Shown here in pieces: positions 11,296 through 19,595 of a stretch of 64,000 bases of DNA. A program made the translations under genes and the position numbers. The notes under the pieces were generated by a model that did no database searches, was not told where the DNA came from, and saw only the letters and a program-made list of their open reading frames with translations. Numbering within the stretch: position 1 is the stretch's first letter; each line of letters begins with the position of its first letter. This DNA comes from Streptomycetaceae bacterium (lineage in GTDB: Bacteria; Actinomycetota; Actinomycetes; Nanopelagicales; Nanopelagicaceae). The stretch lies in NCBI GenBank assembly GCA_007279945.1, contig QYPG01000028.1, positions 1 through 64,000 of the forward strand, given 5' to 3'.

Positions 11296-11839
11296 TGGTG
11301 AGGTTGAGCGTTCCATCGAGGCGATTCTTATGGTCGTTGATGAGCCAGTGACTGAGGTAGTCCTTGCTCAGGTTCTGGAGAAGAGCGTCGATGAGATCGA
11401 GATGGCCCTGGCAACGCTCTGCACTAGTTATGACGAGCGCGGATTCGCTTTGAAGAAGATCAACGGGGGATGGCGCTTCTACAGCAACGCCGAGTACGTC
11501 TCCGTCGTCGAAAAATTTGTTCTAGATGGCCAACAATCACGCCTGACTCAAGCAGCACTCGAGACCCTTTCGGTGGTTGCATACCGTCAGCCTGTCTCCA
11601 GAGCTCGAGTATCAGCGATTCGCGGCGTGAATGTGGAAGCGGTCATGAAGACCCTTATCACACGTGGATTAGTCGAAGAGTCTGGCGTGGAGCATGAGAC
11701 TGGCGCTATTTTGTACAGCACAACGTCATACTTCCTTGAACGCCTTGGCTTGAACTCCCTGGAGGATCTCCCAGCTCTAGCCCCATATCTGCCAAACCTT
11801 GATGGCTTAGATGAGATATTGGATTCGCTAAGCGAGTAG
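11288..11839 (+). CDS. scpB: Segregation and condensation protein B
   Basis: This ScpA-binding condensin subunit has tandem winged helices. VERSIEAILMVVDEPVTEVVLAQVL and LETLSVVAYRQPVSRARVSAIRGVN are clear ScpB signatures. I chose ATG 11288 (MSNGEVERS), overlapping the scpA stop. In-frame GTG 11279 and ATG 11273 are alternatives. The frame stays open further upstream inside scpA, but that extension has no ScpB similarity. Length is 183 residues. Confidence 0.93.
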   Translation: MSNGEVERSIEAILMVVDEPVTEVVLAQVLEKSVDEIEMALATLCTSYDERGFALKKINGGWRFYSNAEYVSVVEKFVLDGQQSRLTQAALETLSVVAYRQPVSRARVSAIRGVNVEAVMKTLITRGLVEESGVEHETGAILYSTTSYFLERLGLNSLEDLPALAPYLPNLDGLDEILDSLSE

Positions 11840-11848
11840 GTCACACGC

Positions 11849-11854
11849 TAGAAT
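11849..11854 (+). promoter_or_regulatory. Putative -10 element (TAGAAT) upstream of rluB
   Basis: TAGAAT would start transcription near 11861, about 20 nt before the ATG at 11882, which has its own GGAGG at 11871-11875. This is a short leader with a Shine-Dalgarno sequence. Confidence 0.4.
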
Positions 11855-11881
11855 CTCGCCTTGACTGTCGGGAGGATAGCC

Positions 11882-12595
11882 ATGGGCGATATACGCCTTA
11901 ATAAGATCATCGCAGATGCCGGTATTACAAGCCGTCGCGGTGCTGATGAGTTAATTGAATCCGGCCGTGTCACGGTCGATGGAGTCGCAATCCGTGAAAT
12001 GGGATCGAAATTTGACCCAGCTTTAGTTAAAGTAGCAGTTGATGGTGAGACAATTACACGTTCAATGACTAAGTCTTATCTTGCACTTCATAAACCAAAA
12101 GGTGTTTTGTCTACGATGTTTGACCCGGATGGGCGCCCATCGTTAAGCGACTTTATTGACCTACGCAAAGAGCGTTTGTTCCATGTAGGGCGGCTCGATA
12201 AGGACTCTGAAGGGCTAATTCTTCTCACAAATGACGGGGATTTAACCTTCAGGGCGACCCATCCTTCCTTTGGGTTGGAAAAGACCTACATCATTAACTT
12301 CGACGGAAAACTGCCTACCGGAGTTGAAAAAACACTACTCAAAGGAATAGAACTTGAAGATGGCATGGGCCGAGTTTTGAATTTTAAAGAGCTCTCGCCG
12401 ACATGGATAGAGGTCACAATCCATGAAGGCAGATATCACATTATTAGACGACTCATGGAGGCGGTAGAGGTAGACGTCCTTCGATTGATCAGAACTAAGT
12501 TTGGACCTATCTCGTTGGGAGATACTCCCGAAGGTCGTTGGAGAGATTTGAATTCTGGTGAATTGCTAAATCTACGTAACGTCTTAAAGTTATAA
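11882..12595 (+). CDS. rluB: rRNA pseudouridine synthase (RluB/RsuA family)
   Basis: The product has an S4 RNA-binding domain (residues 1-60, RLNKIIADAGITSRRGADEL), then a pseudouridine synthase domain with the catalytic-Asp motif GRLDKDSEGLILLTNDGDL. The C-terminal GRYHIIRRLMEAVEVDVLRLIR segment is characteristic. It follows scpAB as in most actinobacteria and firmicutes. ATG 11882 is preferred over the upstream TTG at 11861 because GGAGG lies 6 nt before it. The product has 237 residues. Confidence 0.92.
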   Translation: MGDIRLNKIIADAGITSRRGADELIESGRVTVDGVAIREMGSKFDPALVKVAVDGETITRSMTKSYLALHKPKGVLSTMFDPDGRPSLSDFIDLRKERLFHVGRLDKDSEGLILLTNDGDLTFRATHPSFGLEKTYIINFDGKLPTGVEKTLLKGIELEDGMGRVLNFKELSPTWIEVTIHEGRYHIIRRLMEAVEVDVLRLIRTKFGPISLGDTPEGRWRDLNSGELLNLRNVLKL

Positions 12596-12862
12596 CAATT
12601 TAACGATATGTCTATATTTGCTACAGTATAGATTTACCTCTTTATCGACAATAAATTGCTAATAGTTCTTTATCGACAAAATCTGTGCTGGTATGACCTA
12701 CTGAGAAACGATAAATCGATATTAAGGTTCGTAGTTTAGGAGGCAGATTCCAGAGATGACAATTACAAAAAGTAGTAAAATAGGTTTATCGTTTTATTAA
12801 CTAAAATGTTAAAAGAGATTTAAATGCACGCCTAAGAGTTCAGAGAAAGGTAGGCTTAGCCC
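12596..12862. other. AT-rich intergenic region with repeated TTTATCG motifs
   Basis: This 267-bp stretch is markedly more AT-rich than its surroundings and is the longest gene-free stretch in the window. It holds a 13-bp direct repeat TCTTTATCGACAA (12639-12651 and 12667-12679, starts 28 bp apart). It also holds a 10-bp inverted repeat AAACGATAAA (12706-12715) / TTTATCGTTT (12785-12794). Between the inverted arms lie an AGGAGG (12738-12743) and a 14-codon ORF (12756-12800). No terminator for rluB is evident. It could be a regulatory region for aroH or a protein-binding site cluster. No known family was recognised. Confidence 0.6.
12851..12856 (+). promoter_or_regulatory. Leaderless-type -10 element (TAGGCT) for aroH
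   Basis: TAGGCT, 6 nt, then ATG at 12863. The same hexamer and spacing precede the cmk-der gene at 14281. Confidence 0.6.
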
Positions 12863-13225
12863 ATGACAATGCGTGCTATTCGAGGCGCCGTGCAGGTAAC
12901 GGCTAATACGCCTGAGGCTATCGGGGCTGGGGTCAAAGAGCTGGTCCAGGCGATGATGCGCTCTAACTCATTGACTCCCAGTGATGTCATCTCTGTAATT
13001 TTTACCTCCACACCCGACTTAACCGCCGCCTTTCCGGCCGCGGCCTGTCGCGAAATTGGTTTTGAGTCGGTTCCGCTTCTAGGCGCGGTAGAAGTCGATG
13101 TTCCAGGGGCTCTAGATAAAACTGTCCGAGTGATGATGCACTGCACAACGAGCGTGACTCAAGAGAAGATTTCTCACATCTACCTTCATGGCGCCCAGTC
13201 TCTGCGCCGCGATATCGCGCAGTGA
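12863..13225 (+). CDS. aroH: Chorismate mutase, AroH type
   Basis: The product has 120 residues and converts chorismate to prephenate for Phe/Tyr synthesis. MRAIRGAVQVTANTPEAI is the AroH N-terminus with the active-site Arg. SVIFTSTPDLTAAFPAAACREIG and GALDKTVRVMMHC are family motifs, and YLHGAQSLRRD is the C-terminal tail. It overlaps tyrA by 4 nt, so prephenate is made and used by one operon. An alternative start at 12869 differs by two codons. Confidence 0.94.
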   Translation: MTMRAIRGAVQVTANTPEAIGAGVKELVQAMMRSNSLTPSDVISVIFTSTPDLTAAFPAAACREIGFESVPLLGAVEVDVPGALDKTVRVMMHCTTSVTQEKISHIYLHGAQSLRRDIAQ

Positions 13226-14277
13226 GCCTTGAGCGCGTTCGAATAGTCGGCGCTGGATTAATCGGTACCTCTATCGCCTTAGGGCTTAGGGCTAAAGGAG
13301 TCGCTGTAGATCTACTTGATAGCGATGAGCACACACAGAGCCTTGCCCGAGATCTTGCCCAGTCAGCCTCAGTAACCTCACCGCAGCTCGTCGTTTTTGC
13401 GCTTCCTACCCACTCGCTCCCGTTAGTCATTGATCGCGAATATGTGTTAAACCCAAACTCGACATTTATGGATGTTGGTAGCGTTAAAGTTGAACCTCTA
13501 GTTCACATTAAGAATTCTCAGCTTCCTTTGTCGCAGTTTGTGCCGACGCATCCCATGGCTGGGCGTGAAATTGGGGGAGCACAATCTGCGCGTGGTGACC
13601 TTTTTCTTACCCGCAGTTGGATTCTCACTCCCACCGCCGAGTGTGATCCGGCGAGACTTGAACGTGTCTGTGAACTTATAACCCTCTTAGGAGCTACGGC
13701 AATAACACTAGATGCCTCAGAGCATGATCGAGCAGTTGCCGTGACTTCACATCTTCCACAGATAATCTCTTCCCTAACTGCGATGTCGCTGGAGTCGGCG
13801 CAAGAATCATGGCTGGAGCTGGCAGGTCAGGGGCTGCGCGACACAACGAGAATCGCGGCATCGGATCCACAGTTGTGGGCGCAGATTATCTATTCAAATA
13901 GAGAAGAGATCTCTCGCGTACTCGATGGCGTGCGCGTCAATGTTGAGCGCATGATGAAGGCTCTTGATGATCCTCTCGCTATTGAAGAGCTCATAGCAGC
14001 GGGTGGTAAGGGCCGTTCACGAATTCCCGGCAAACACGGAGGCAGTGCACGCGCATACACATTTGTCCCCATTGTGATCGATGATAAACCAGGTCAGTTA
14101 GCTGCAATATTTAATGAGTGCGCAGCAATTGGAGTCAACGTCGAGGATTTATCTATTGAACATTCTCCTGGTCAGCTCAATGCATTGATCACATTGGCAC
14201 TATCAGAATCTGATGCAGTGCACTTATCCCAGCACCTTTCATCGATCGGATGGAACGTTCATCCGGTTCGTAAATAG
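13222..14277 (+). CDS. tyrA: Prephenate dehydrogenase with C-terminal ACT domain
   Basis: This NAD(P)-dependent oxidative decarboxylation of prephenate leads to tyrosine. The Rossmann motif VRIVGAGLIGTSIALGL is at the N-terminus. FVPTHPMAGREIGGAQSA is the conserved substrate-binding motif, with the catalytic His in ASEHDRAVAVTSHLPQ. Residues about 270-345 form an ACT regulatory domain (FVPIVIDDKPGQLAAIFNEC), so feedback control by an aromatic amino acid is likely. The GTG start overlaps the aroH stop. Confidence 0.93.
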   Translation: MSLERVRIVGAGLIGTSIALGLRAKGVAVDLLDSDEHTQSLARDLAQSASVTSPQLVVFALPTHSLPLVIDREYVLNPNSTFMDVGSVKVEPLVHIKNSQLPLSQFVPTHPMAGREIGGAQSARGDLFLTRSWILTPTAECDPARLERVCELITLLGATAITLDASEHDRAVAVTSHLPQIISSLTAMSLESAQESWLELAGQGLRDTTRIAASDPQLWAQIIYSNREEISRVLDGVRVNVERMMKALDDPLAIEELIAAGGKGRSRIPGKHGGSARAYTFVPIVIDDKPGQLAAIFNECAAIGVNVEDLSIEHSPGQLNALITLALSESDAVHLSQHLSSIGWNVHPVRK

Positions 14278-14280
14278 AAG

Positions 14281-14286
14281 TAGGCT
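14281..14286 (+). promoter_or_regulatory. Leaderless-type -10 element (TAGGCT) for cmk-der
   Basis: TAGGCT, 6 nt, then ATG at 14293, just after the tyrA stop. No convincing Shine-Dalgarno sequence is present. Confidence 0.6.
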
Positions 14287-14292
14287 CATGAC

Positions 14293-16248
14293 ATGGGCAT
14301 AGTCGTAGCAATAGATGGCCCAAGCGGGGCGGGAAAATCAAGCACATCACGTGCAGTAGCTGTTCGCGCAGGTTGGAATTATTTAGATACGGGCGCTCTC
14401 TATCGCGCAATCACATGGATTGCATTAGAAAATAAATTAGAGACAGCAGAGGAAATTCTTAAACTATTAAAGAGTCAACCAATTCGTTTTGTCTCGGATC
14501 CTCATGATCCTCAGGTTTTTGCGGGTGATACTCTGATTACGCATGCCATAAGGGGTAACTCAGTAACTGAAAGTGTTAGTCGTATCAGTGCAATGCCAGC
14601 GATACGAGCGGAGCTACTTTCTGTGCAACGCACAATTATTGATCGTGCCGAAAAAGGAATCGTTGTTGAGGGACGCGACATTGGCACAGTTGTTGTGCCA
14701 GATGCTGCACTGAAGATTTTCTTGACTGCCGATTTAGAGGCGCGTGCCATTCGACGCGAAAACGAGCTAGAAGACAAATCGATTGACGTCAAAAGTTCAC
14801 TCGAAAACCGTGACTCGACTGATTCAAATCGTACGGTGTCACCTTTGGCAATGGCCCATGATGCCGTAGAAATTGATTCTACATATTTAGATTTAGATGA
14901 AACGATCGAGCGAATTTGGGAGTTACTGCGCGAGCGTTCACTTTTAGGTTTACCGATTGTTGCAATTCTTGGGCGACCAAACGTAGGAAAATCAACGTTA
15001 ATTAATCGTTTTATTGGCCGTCGAGAAGCTATTGTCGAAGACACACCTGGTGTAACGCGCGATCGGATTCAGTATGAGTGCGAATGGGGCGGTCGCCGTT
15101 TTATAGTTATGGATACCGGCGGCTGGGAAGCCAAACCCGATGGACTTTCAATTCAAGTAAGTGCAGGGGCAGAGATTGCTATGCAAGAGGCAGATGTACT
15201 TGCATTCGTCGTCGATGCTCAAGTTGGTGCTTTAGATGAAGATGACATTCTTGTGCAGCGACTTCGTAAAGCTAAGAAGCCACTTATTTTAGTTGGTAAT
15301 AAGGTCGATGGAGAACGCGAGGAGTCTGAAGCCCATGCACTGTGGAGCCTGGGTCTTGGCGAACCATATTTTGTTTCAGCGTTGCATGGACGAGGTAGTG
15401 GAGATTTACTCGATCACATTGTCAGTGAACTTCCTGAAGTTGGCGGGGCGCAGACCCAAGATGGTTATCGCAAAGTTGCACTCATCGGTCGCCCCAATGT
15501 TGGCAAGTCCTCACTGCTTAACGCCTTAGCGGGAGAGAACCGATCGATTGTTGACGATGTTGCAGGCACTACGCGAGATCCTGTCGATGAGTTGATTGAA
15601 TTTGGAGGATCGATCTGGAGATTTATCGACACCGCGGGATTGAAAAAACGTGCCAATCAAGCATCAGGAACTGATTATTACGCAAGCCTTCGCACGCAAA
15701 GCGCACTTGAGCGTTGTGAAGTTGCAGTTGTAGTTTTGGATGCATCGGAGCCAATCACTGAACAGGATTTGCGCGTGATCACCATGGTGGAAGAAGCTGG
15801 AAAAGCTATGGTCATCGTTATGAATAAGTGGGACTTAGTCGATGAAGATCGCAGAGATCAATTAGACCGCGAGATCGATCGCCACTTGGATCAAGTGGAG
15901 TGGGCACAACGCGTCAACGTGGCCGCTAAAACAGGCTGGCACCGAGATCGATTAGCCCCGGCGCTTCGCACGTCCCTTGCAAGTTGGGAGAAACGAGTAC
16001 CGACGGCAAAGTTGAACTCCTTCCTTGGCGCCCTTATTGGCGCTACGCCACCTCCAGTGCGTGGCGGCAAACAGCCAAAAATCTATTACGCAACCCAGGC
16101 AGGGATCGCCCCTCCAAAGTTCGTGGTCTTCTCAAGTGGCTGGATCGAGGCCTCCTATCGACGCTTCATCGAACGGAGATTGCGCGAAGAGTTCTCCTTC
16201 CCGGGCACTCCGGTTCAAGTGGCGATCCGAGTAAAAGAGCGGGATTAG
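14293..16248 (+). CDS. cmk-der: Fused cytidylate kinase - GTPase Der
   Basis: One 651-residue frame encodes two proteins that are usually separate. Residues 1-220 are CMP/dCMP kinase (P-loop GPSGAGKSS at 9-17, [20 protein letters not shown], and the RRENE lid). Residues 222-651 are the double-GTPase Der/EngA: the first G1 GRPNVGKST is at about 227 and the second GRPNVGKSS at about 399, with two NKxD motifs and a C-terminal KH-like domain. Der acts in 50S ribosome assembly. No stop or frameshift separates the halves. Adjacent cmk and der are standard in actinobacteria, and fusions of the pair are known in some. All key motifs look intact. Confidence 0.95.
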   Translation: MGIVVAIDGPSGAGKSSTSRAVAVRAGWNYLDTGALYRAITWIALENKLETAEEILKLLKSQPIRFVSDPHDPQVFAGDTLITHAIRGNSVTESVSRISAMPAIRAELLSVQRTIIDRAEKGIVVEGRDIGTVVVPDAALKIFLTADLEARAIRRENELEDKSIDVKSSLENRDSTDSNRTVSPLAMAHDAVEIDSTYLDLDETIERIWELLRERSLLGLPIVAILGRPNVGKSTLINRFIGRREAIVEDTPGVTRDRIQYECEWGGRRFIVMDTGGWEAKPDGLSIQVSAGAEIAMQEADVLAFVVDAQVGALDEDDILVQRLRKAKKPLILVGNKVDGEREESEAHALWSLGLGEPYFVSALHGRGSGDLLDHIVSELPEVGGAQTQDGYRKVALIGRPNVGKSSLLNALAGENRSIVDDVAGTTRDPVDELIEFGGSIWRFIDTAGLKKRANQASGTDYYASLRTQSALERCEVAVVVLDASEPITEQDLRVITMVEEAGKAMVIVMNKWDLVDEDRRDQLDREIDRHLDQVEWAQRVNVAAKTGWHRDRLAPALRTSLASWEKRVPTAKLNSFLGALIGATPPPVRGGKQPKIYYATQAGIAPPKFVVFSSGWIEASYRRFIERRLREEFSFPGTPVQVAIRVKERD

Positions 16249-16250
16249 GT

Positions 16251-16823
16251 ATGGATAGATCTCTGCTGACGATTCCCAATGCTTTAACTTTTTTACGTTT
16301 TCTAGGAATTCCTCTATTTATCTACCTCACCTTGAAGCTTCATGCCGATGGTTGGGCGATCGCCGTACTAGCGATCGGGGGAGCCACCGATTACTTTGAT
16401 GGAAAGTTAGCTCGACTATGGAATCAAACGTCGCGCTTTGGCGAGCTCGCAGATCCTGCGATTGATCGGCTCTATATAACTGCAACGCTCATAGTTTTCC
16501 TTATTCGTGACATCGTTCCGATCTGGATCATTTTTATCTTGCTAGGACGCGATTTTATTTTGGGATTTCTCACGGTTGGATTAAAGCGCGCAGGACGAGC
16601 TCCTTTGCAGGTGAACTTTTTAGGAAAGGCAGCGACCTTTAATTTGTTGTATGCCTTTCCTTTTTTGCTTCTAGCTAAGAGTGAGAATTTCTTAGGTACC
16701 TGTGCCTTTGTAGTGGGATGGGGTTTTGCTATCTGGGGCATTGCCCTCTACATTTCTACAGGTATAGGTTATGCACGCGAAGCAACTTCGCAGATAAGAG
16801 GCGCACGTGTCATCAATTCCTGA
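16251..16823 (+). CDS. pgsA: CDP-alcohol phosphatidyltransferase (PgsA-like)
   Basis: This 190-residue integral membrane enzyme of phospholipid synthesis joins CDP-diacylglycerol to an alcohol. The full CDP-alcohol motif D-x2-DG-x2-AR-x8-G-x3-D-x3-D is present (from DYFDGKLAR to GELADPAID). Several hydrophobic segments follow. ATG 16251 starts 2 nt after the der stop. The frame is open back into der, but that part is not transmembrane. Glycerol-3-phosphate is the probable acceptor, but the substrate cannot be fixed from sequence alone. The 3' end overlaps gcvH by 17 nt. Confidence 0.88.
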   Translation: MDRSLLTIPNALTFLRFLGIPLFIYLTLKLHADGWAIAVLAIGGATDYFDGKLARLWNQTSRFGELADPAIDRLYITATLIVFLIRDIVPIWIIFILLGRDFILGFLTVGLKRAGRAPLQVNFLGKAATFNLLYAFPFLLLAKSENFLGTCAFVVGWGFAIWGIALYISTGIGYAREATSQIRGARVINS

Positions 16824-17181
16824 AGGCTTGCAGTACACCAAAGAGCATGAGTGGATCTCCATTTCAGGAAATCTTTACACAATGGGCATCACCGACTTTG
16901 CGCAAGGTGCATTGGGTGACATTGTCTATGTCCAACTTCCTGCCGTAGGCCAGAAAGTAACTGCCGGCAGCGTATGTGGTGAGGTTGAGTCAACAAAATC
17001 AGTCTCTGAGATTTTTGCACCAGTAACAGGTGTAGTTACCTCAATAAATGATTCCTTATCAAATACTCCAGAAGCTATCAACTCGGATCCTTACGGCGCA
17101 GGATGGCTTGCCATTATTGATGTATCAGAGGCGCCGGCCGATCTGCTCGATCACAACCAATACGCCGCACTTACCGCTTGA
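16807..17181 (+). CDS. gcvH: Glycine cleavage system H protein
   Basis: This lipoyl carrier shuttles the aminomethyl group between P, T and L proteins. The lipoylated lysine is Lys64 in EVESTKSVSEI. YTKEHEWI at the N-terminus and NSDPYGAGWLAII near the C-terminus are typical. The product has 124 residues with a GTG start inside the preceding gene. The cluster gcvH-garA-ftsR-bfn-merR-gcvP is the conserved Rv1826-Rv1832 arrangement. gcvT is not in this window. Confidence 0.95.
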   Translation: MSSIPEGLQYTKEHEWISISGNLYTMGITDFAQGALGDIVYVQLPAVGQKVTAGSVCGEVESTKSVSEIFAPVTGVVTSINDSLSNTPEAINSDPYGAGWLAIIDVSEAPADLLDHNQYAALTA

Positions 17182-17236
17182 CCAAACTCTTCCGCACCTT
17201 TAATGTCAGCCTTAGGTTGACGGTAAAGGAGGGGTT

Positions 17237-17680
17237 GTGGAGTCAAAAAACGAACTCACGAGCACTCTTCATCTGTCGAAACAAGGATCAGCTCATTCCC
17301 CAGCTGGTCTTCTCGATGAATACCTAGCTTCTCTTGCACCAAGTGACCTTGCAGTTATCTCGCAGGTAATCGCATCTGGCGGGGTTTCAGCGATGGTTCT
17401 GATCAGCACCGGAATACAGAAAGGCGCCCGATTCTTACTTACCGATAAGGCAACTATCGGTCGTTCGGCGAGTAGCTCAATATTTCTAGATGACATAACT
17501 GTTTCTCGTGCTCATGCACAGATCGAAAAAGGCGCAGAGGGATTTTATCTCACTGATGCTGGCTCTCTGAACGGAACGTATGTCAATAATGTCCAGGCCA
17601 CGCAAGTTTTGCTCAAGCACGGTGATGAGATTCAAATTGGAAAGTTTCATCTGCTTTTTGTTATAGGAATAAAAAAATAA
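17237..17680 (+). CDS. garA: FHA-domain protein GarA/OdhI
   Basis: The 147-residue product has a short N-terminal tail and a C-terminal forkhead-associated domain (ATIGRSASSSIFLDDITVSRAHAQIE, then SLNGTYVNN). In mycobacteria and corynebacteria the family controls 2-oxoglutarate dehydrogenase and glutamate metabolism and is switched by Ser/Thr kinases on an ETTS/DTTS motif. Here that site reads NELTSTLH, so a phosphorylatable Thr is kept but the motif is degenerate. The GTG start has AAAGGAGG about 4 nt upstream. Position after gcvH matches Rv1827. Confidence 0.9.
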   Translation: MESKNELTSTLHLSKQGSAHSPAGLLDEYLASLAPSDLAVISQVIASGGVSAMVLISTGIQKGARFLLTDKATIGRSASSSIFLDDITVSRAHAQIEKGAEGFYLTDAGSLNGTYVNNVQATQVLLKHGDEIQIGKFHLLFVIGIKK

Positions 17681-17707
17681 ATTTATGACTAAATTAGGGG
17701 AGTAATC

Positions 17708-18433
17708 ATGGCCGTTCCAGCTCGCGCATACTTAAGCATTGGTGAAGTTCTCAATCGCCTTCGTGGAGATTTTGCAGATATCACTATTTCAAAGATTCGC
17801 TTCTTAGAATCTGAGGGCCTCATCGATCCACAACGAACCCCTTCGGGCTACCGTAAATTTACGAGCACTGATTTAGAGCGACTGAGATATGTTCTGTTGG
17901 CACAACGCGATCAGTATCTTCCACTGAAAGTGATCAAAGATAATCTTGATGCAATGGACCGTGGTCTTGCACCGTCCCAGACCGCTGGAGTGTCAACCCC
18001 ACGTCCACCAATAGCATTAGCAACTATTGATGGTGAGATGGCACCAAGTAGTTTCGGTGAAGTAAGCGAGATGCGTTTATCTCGTGAAGAGTTACTTAAG
18101 CACAGCGGTTTGCTCGAGGCTCAGCTAGTAGAACTCGAAGGTTATGGATTGATTGCAGCAAGAGGTCGCCACTTTGATGGCGATGCTTTAGCAATTGCCA
18201 AGGCGGTCACCGAGATGGCCAGCTTTGGAATTGAAGCTCGCCATCTGCGTTCATTTAAATCGGCTGCCGATCGCGAGATAGGTTTGATCGAACAGGTAAT
18301 TACGCCACTGGTTCGGCAAAAATCTTCAGAGTCAAAGGCGCGCGCCGAAGAGGTTCAAAAGGAGATCGCTTCACTCTCAATTCGCCTTCACGCAGCTTTA
18401 GTACGCGGCGGTCTTCATCGTCTACGCTCGTAA
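17708..18433 (+). CDS. ftsR: MerR-family regulator FtsR
   Basis: The 241-residue product has an N-terminal MerR winged helix (YLSIGEVLNRL...SKIRFLESEGLIDPQRTPSGYRKF) and a long C-terminal helical part. Length and position between garA and the BFN gene match Rv1828/FtsR, a regulator of ftsZ and growth in corynebacteria. Its targets here are unknown. The start has a GGGGAG ribosome binding site about 6 nt upstream. Confidence 0.88.
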   Translation: MAVPARAYLSIGEVLNRLRGDFADITISKIRFLESEGLIDPQRTPSGYRKFTSTDLERLRYVLLAQRDQYLPLKVIKDNLDAMDRGLAPSQTAGVSTPRPPIALATIDGEMAPSSFGEVSEMRLSREELLKHSGLLEAQLVELEGYGLIAARGRHFDGDALAIAKAVTEMASFGIEARHLRSFKSAADREIGLIEQVITPLVRQKSSESKARAEEVQKEIASLSIRLHAALVRGGLHRLRS

Positions 18434-18438
18434 AGACG

Positions 18439-18927
18439 ATGAATATCTCGATGGAGGTTGTTGGTGTAAGGGTGGAGATGCCATCAAACCAACCGATTAT
18501 TTTGCTCAAGGAGTCAGAGGGTCAGCGTTTTCTACCTATCTGGGTCGGAGCATCTGAGGCAACGGCGATTGCATTTGTTCAACAAGGAGTTCACGCTCCA
18601 CGACCTATGACCCATGACTTGATGGCAGACGTGATCGAGGGTTTAGATGCCGTTGTGACCTCGGTTTACATCACCAAGATCGAAGAGGGAGTTTTCTTTG
18701 CCGAGTTGAATCTGCGCACGAGCGCTGGGGTAGCGGTGACTATCTCGGCCAGGCCATCGGATGCAATAGCACTGGCACTGCGTACCCACAGCAATATTCT
18801 GGCGACGTCTAAGGTCTTGGAAGATGCAGGTATAGCCATTCCAGCAGAAGGTGGGGAAGATAACCAAGAGGTTGAGCGCTTCCGTCAGTTCCTGGATGAG
18901 ATAAATCCCGAGGATTTTGCCAGCTAG
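18439..18927 (+). CDS. Bifunctional nuclease (BFN/DUF151) family protein
   Basis: The product has 162 residues. The N-terminal BFN domain has ILLKESEGQRFLPIWVGASEATAIAF and the RPMTHDLM motif, then ARPSDAIALALRT. The C-terminus is acidic. Plant members have RNase/DNase activity. The bacterial role is unproven. It lies 5 nt after ftsR and is probably co-transcribed, matching Rv1829. Confidence 0.9.
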   Translation: MNISMEVVGVRVEMPSNQPIILLKESEGQRFLPIWVGASEATAIAFVQQGVHAPRPMTHDLMADVIEGLDAVVTSVYITKIEEGVFFAELNLRTSAGVAVTISARPSDAIALALRTHSNILATSKVLEDAGIAIPAEGGEDNQEVERFRQFLDEINPEDFAS

Positions 18928-18953
18928 GTGTAAAACCCTCAATCTCTAGTAGA

Positions 18954-18981
18954 GGTTTCGACCGTGTCGGTCATTGAAACC
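18954..18981. promoter_or_regulatory. Imperfect palindrome upstream of the MerR gene (possible operator or hairpin)
   Basis: GGTTTC-GACCG (18954-18964) pairs with CGGTC-ATT-GAAACC (18968-18981), giving 11 base pairs with a TGT loop and a 3-nt bulge. A smaller CTCT/AGAG pair flanks it at 18944-18954. A -10-like TACTCT is at 18987-18992, so the palindrome would cover the -35 region of the MerR gene. It could be an autoregulatory operator or an RNA hairpin. Confidence 0.5.
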
Positions 18982-19034
18982 ATGGCTACTCTGCCTTAGA
19001 TTTATCAGCACTCCCCAAGAGAAACGAGCTCGAC

Positions 19035-19535
19035 GTGACTTCCCAAGAGACTGAGATCGGCTACCGCGGCGCAACTGCATGCTCGGCGGCAGGGATTACG
19101 TATCGCCAGTTAGATTATTGGGCCCGTACATTGTTAGTTGAACCAAGCGTGCGCACGGCAAGTGGCTCAGGAACCCAAAGACTCTATGGCTTCAGAGACA
19201 TTCTCGTGTTAAAAATTGTTAAGCGGTTATTGGATGCTGGTGTTTCACTTCAAAACATTCGCACGGCCGTTGATCATTTGCGCGGAAGGGGAGTCACAGA
19301 GCTTGAGAGTATGACTCTCATGAGTGATGGTGCCTCGATTTATGAATGTGCAAGCCCCGATGACATCATCGACTTGTTAGCTGGCGGTCAAGGCGTTTTC
19401 GGAATTGCAGTGGGCAAGGTGTGGCATGAGGTAGAGGGTTCACTCTCGCTCTTGCAAGGGGAGATAAGTGGACATGCAGTAGGTGTCGAATCTAACGATG
19501 AACTTTCTCTACGCCGTAAGAGCAAAGGCGCTTAA
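19035..19535 (+). CDS. MerR-family transcriptional regulator (Rv1830-type)
   Basis: The 166-residue product has an N-terminal MerR helix-turn-helix of the FtsR/HspR-like group (GATACSAAGITYRQLDYWART...GTQRLYGFRDILVLKIVKRLLDAGVSLQNIRTA). The C-terminal half has no metal-binding cysteines, so it is not a metal sensor. The GTG start is favoured by the family N-terminus. It follows the BFN gene across 107 bp that hold a palindrome. Position before gcvP matches Rv1830. Confidence 0.88.
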   Translation: MTSQETEIGYRGATACSAAGITYRQLDYWARTLLVEPSVRTASGSGTQRLYGFRDILVLKIVKRLLDAGVSLQNIRTAVDHLRGRGVTELESMTLMSDGASIYECASPDDIIDLLAGGQGVFGIAVGKVWHEVEGSLSLLQGEISGHAVGVESNDELSLRRKSKGA

Positions 19536-19595
19536 AAGGCATACTCTTTACACATACAGGCCAATGTGGAGCCGTACGGGTAGGGGATGTTTTTC

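Noticed and set aside
12756-12800. 14-residue ORF as an aromatic leader peptide (attenuator) for aroH-tyrA
   Set aside because: Only one Phe and one Tyr, no terminator/antiterminator pair visible, and the AGGAGG spacing is long. Kept only as an open question within the intergenic finding.
15984-16250. N-terminal extension of the CDP-alcohol phosphatidyltransferase inside der
   Set aside because: The extension is an arginine-rich shadow of the der frame with no membrane or family similarity. ATG 16251 gives the normal length.
19536-19595. Glycine riboswitch before gcvP
   Set aside because: The gap is only 60 bp and shows no tandem aptamer motifs.
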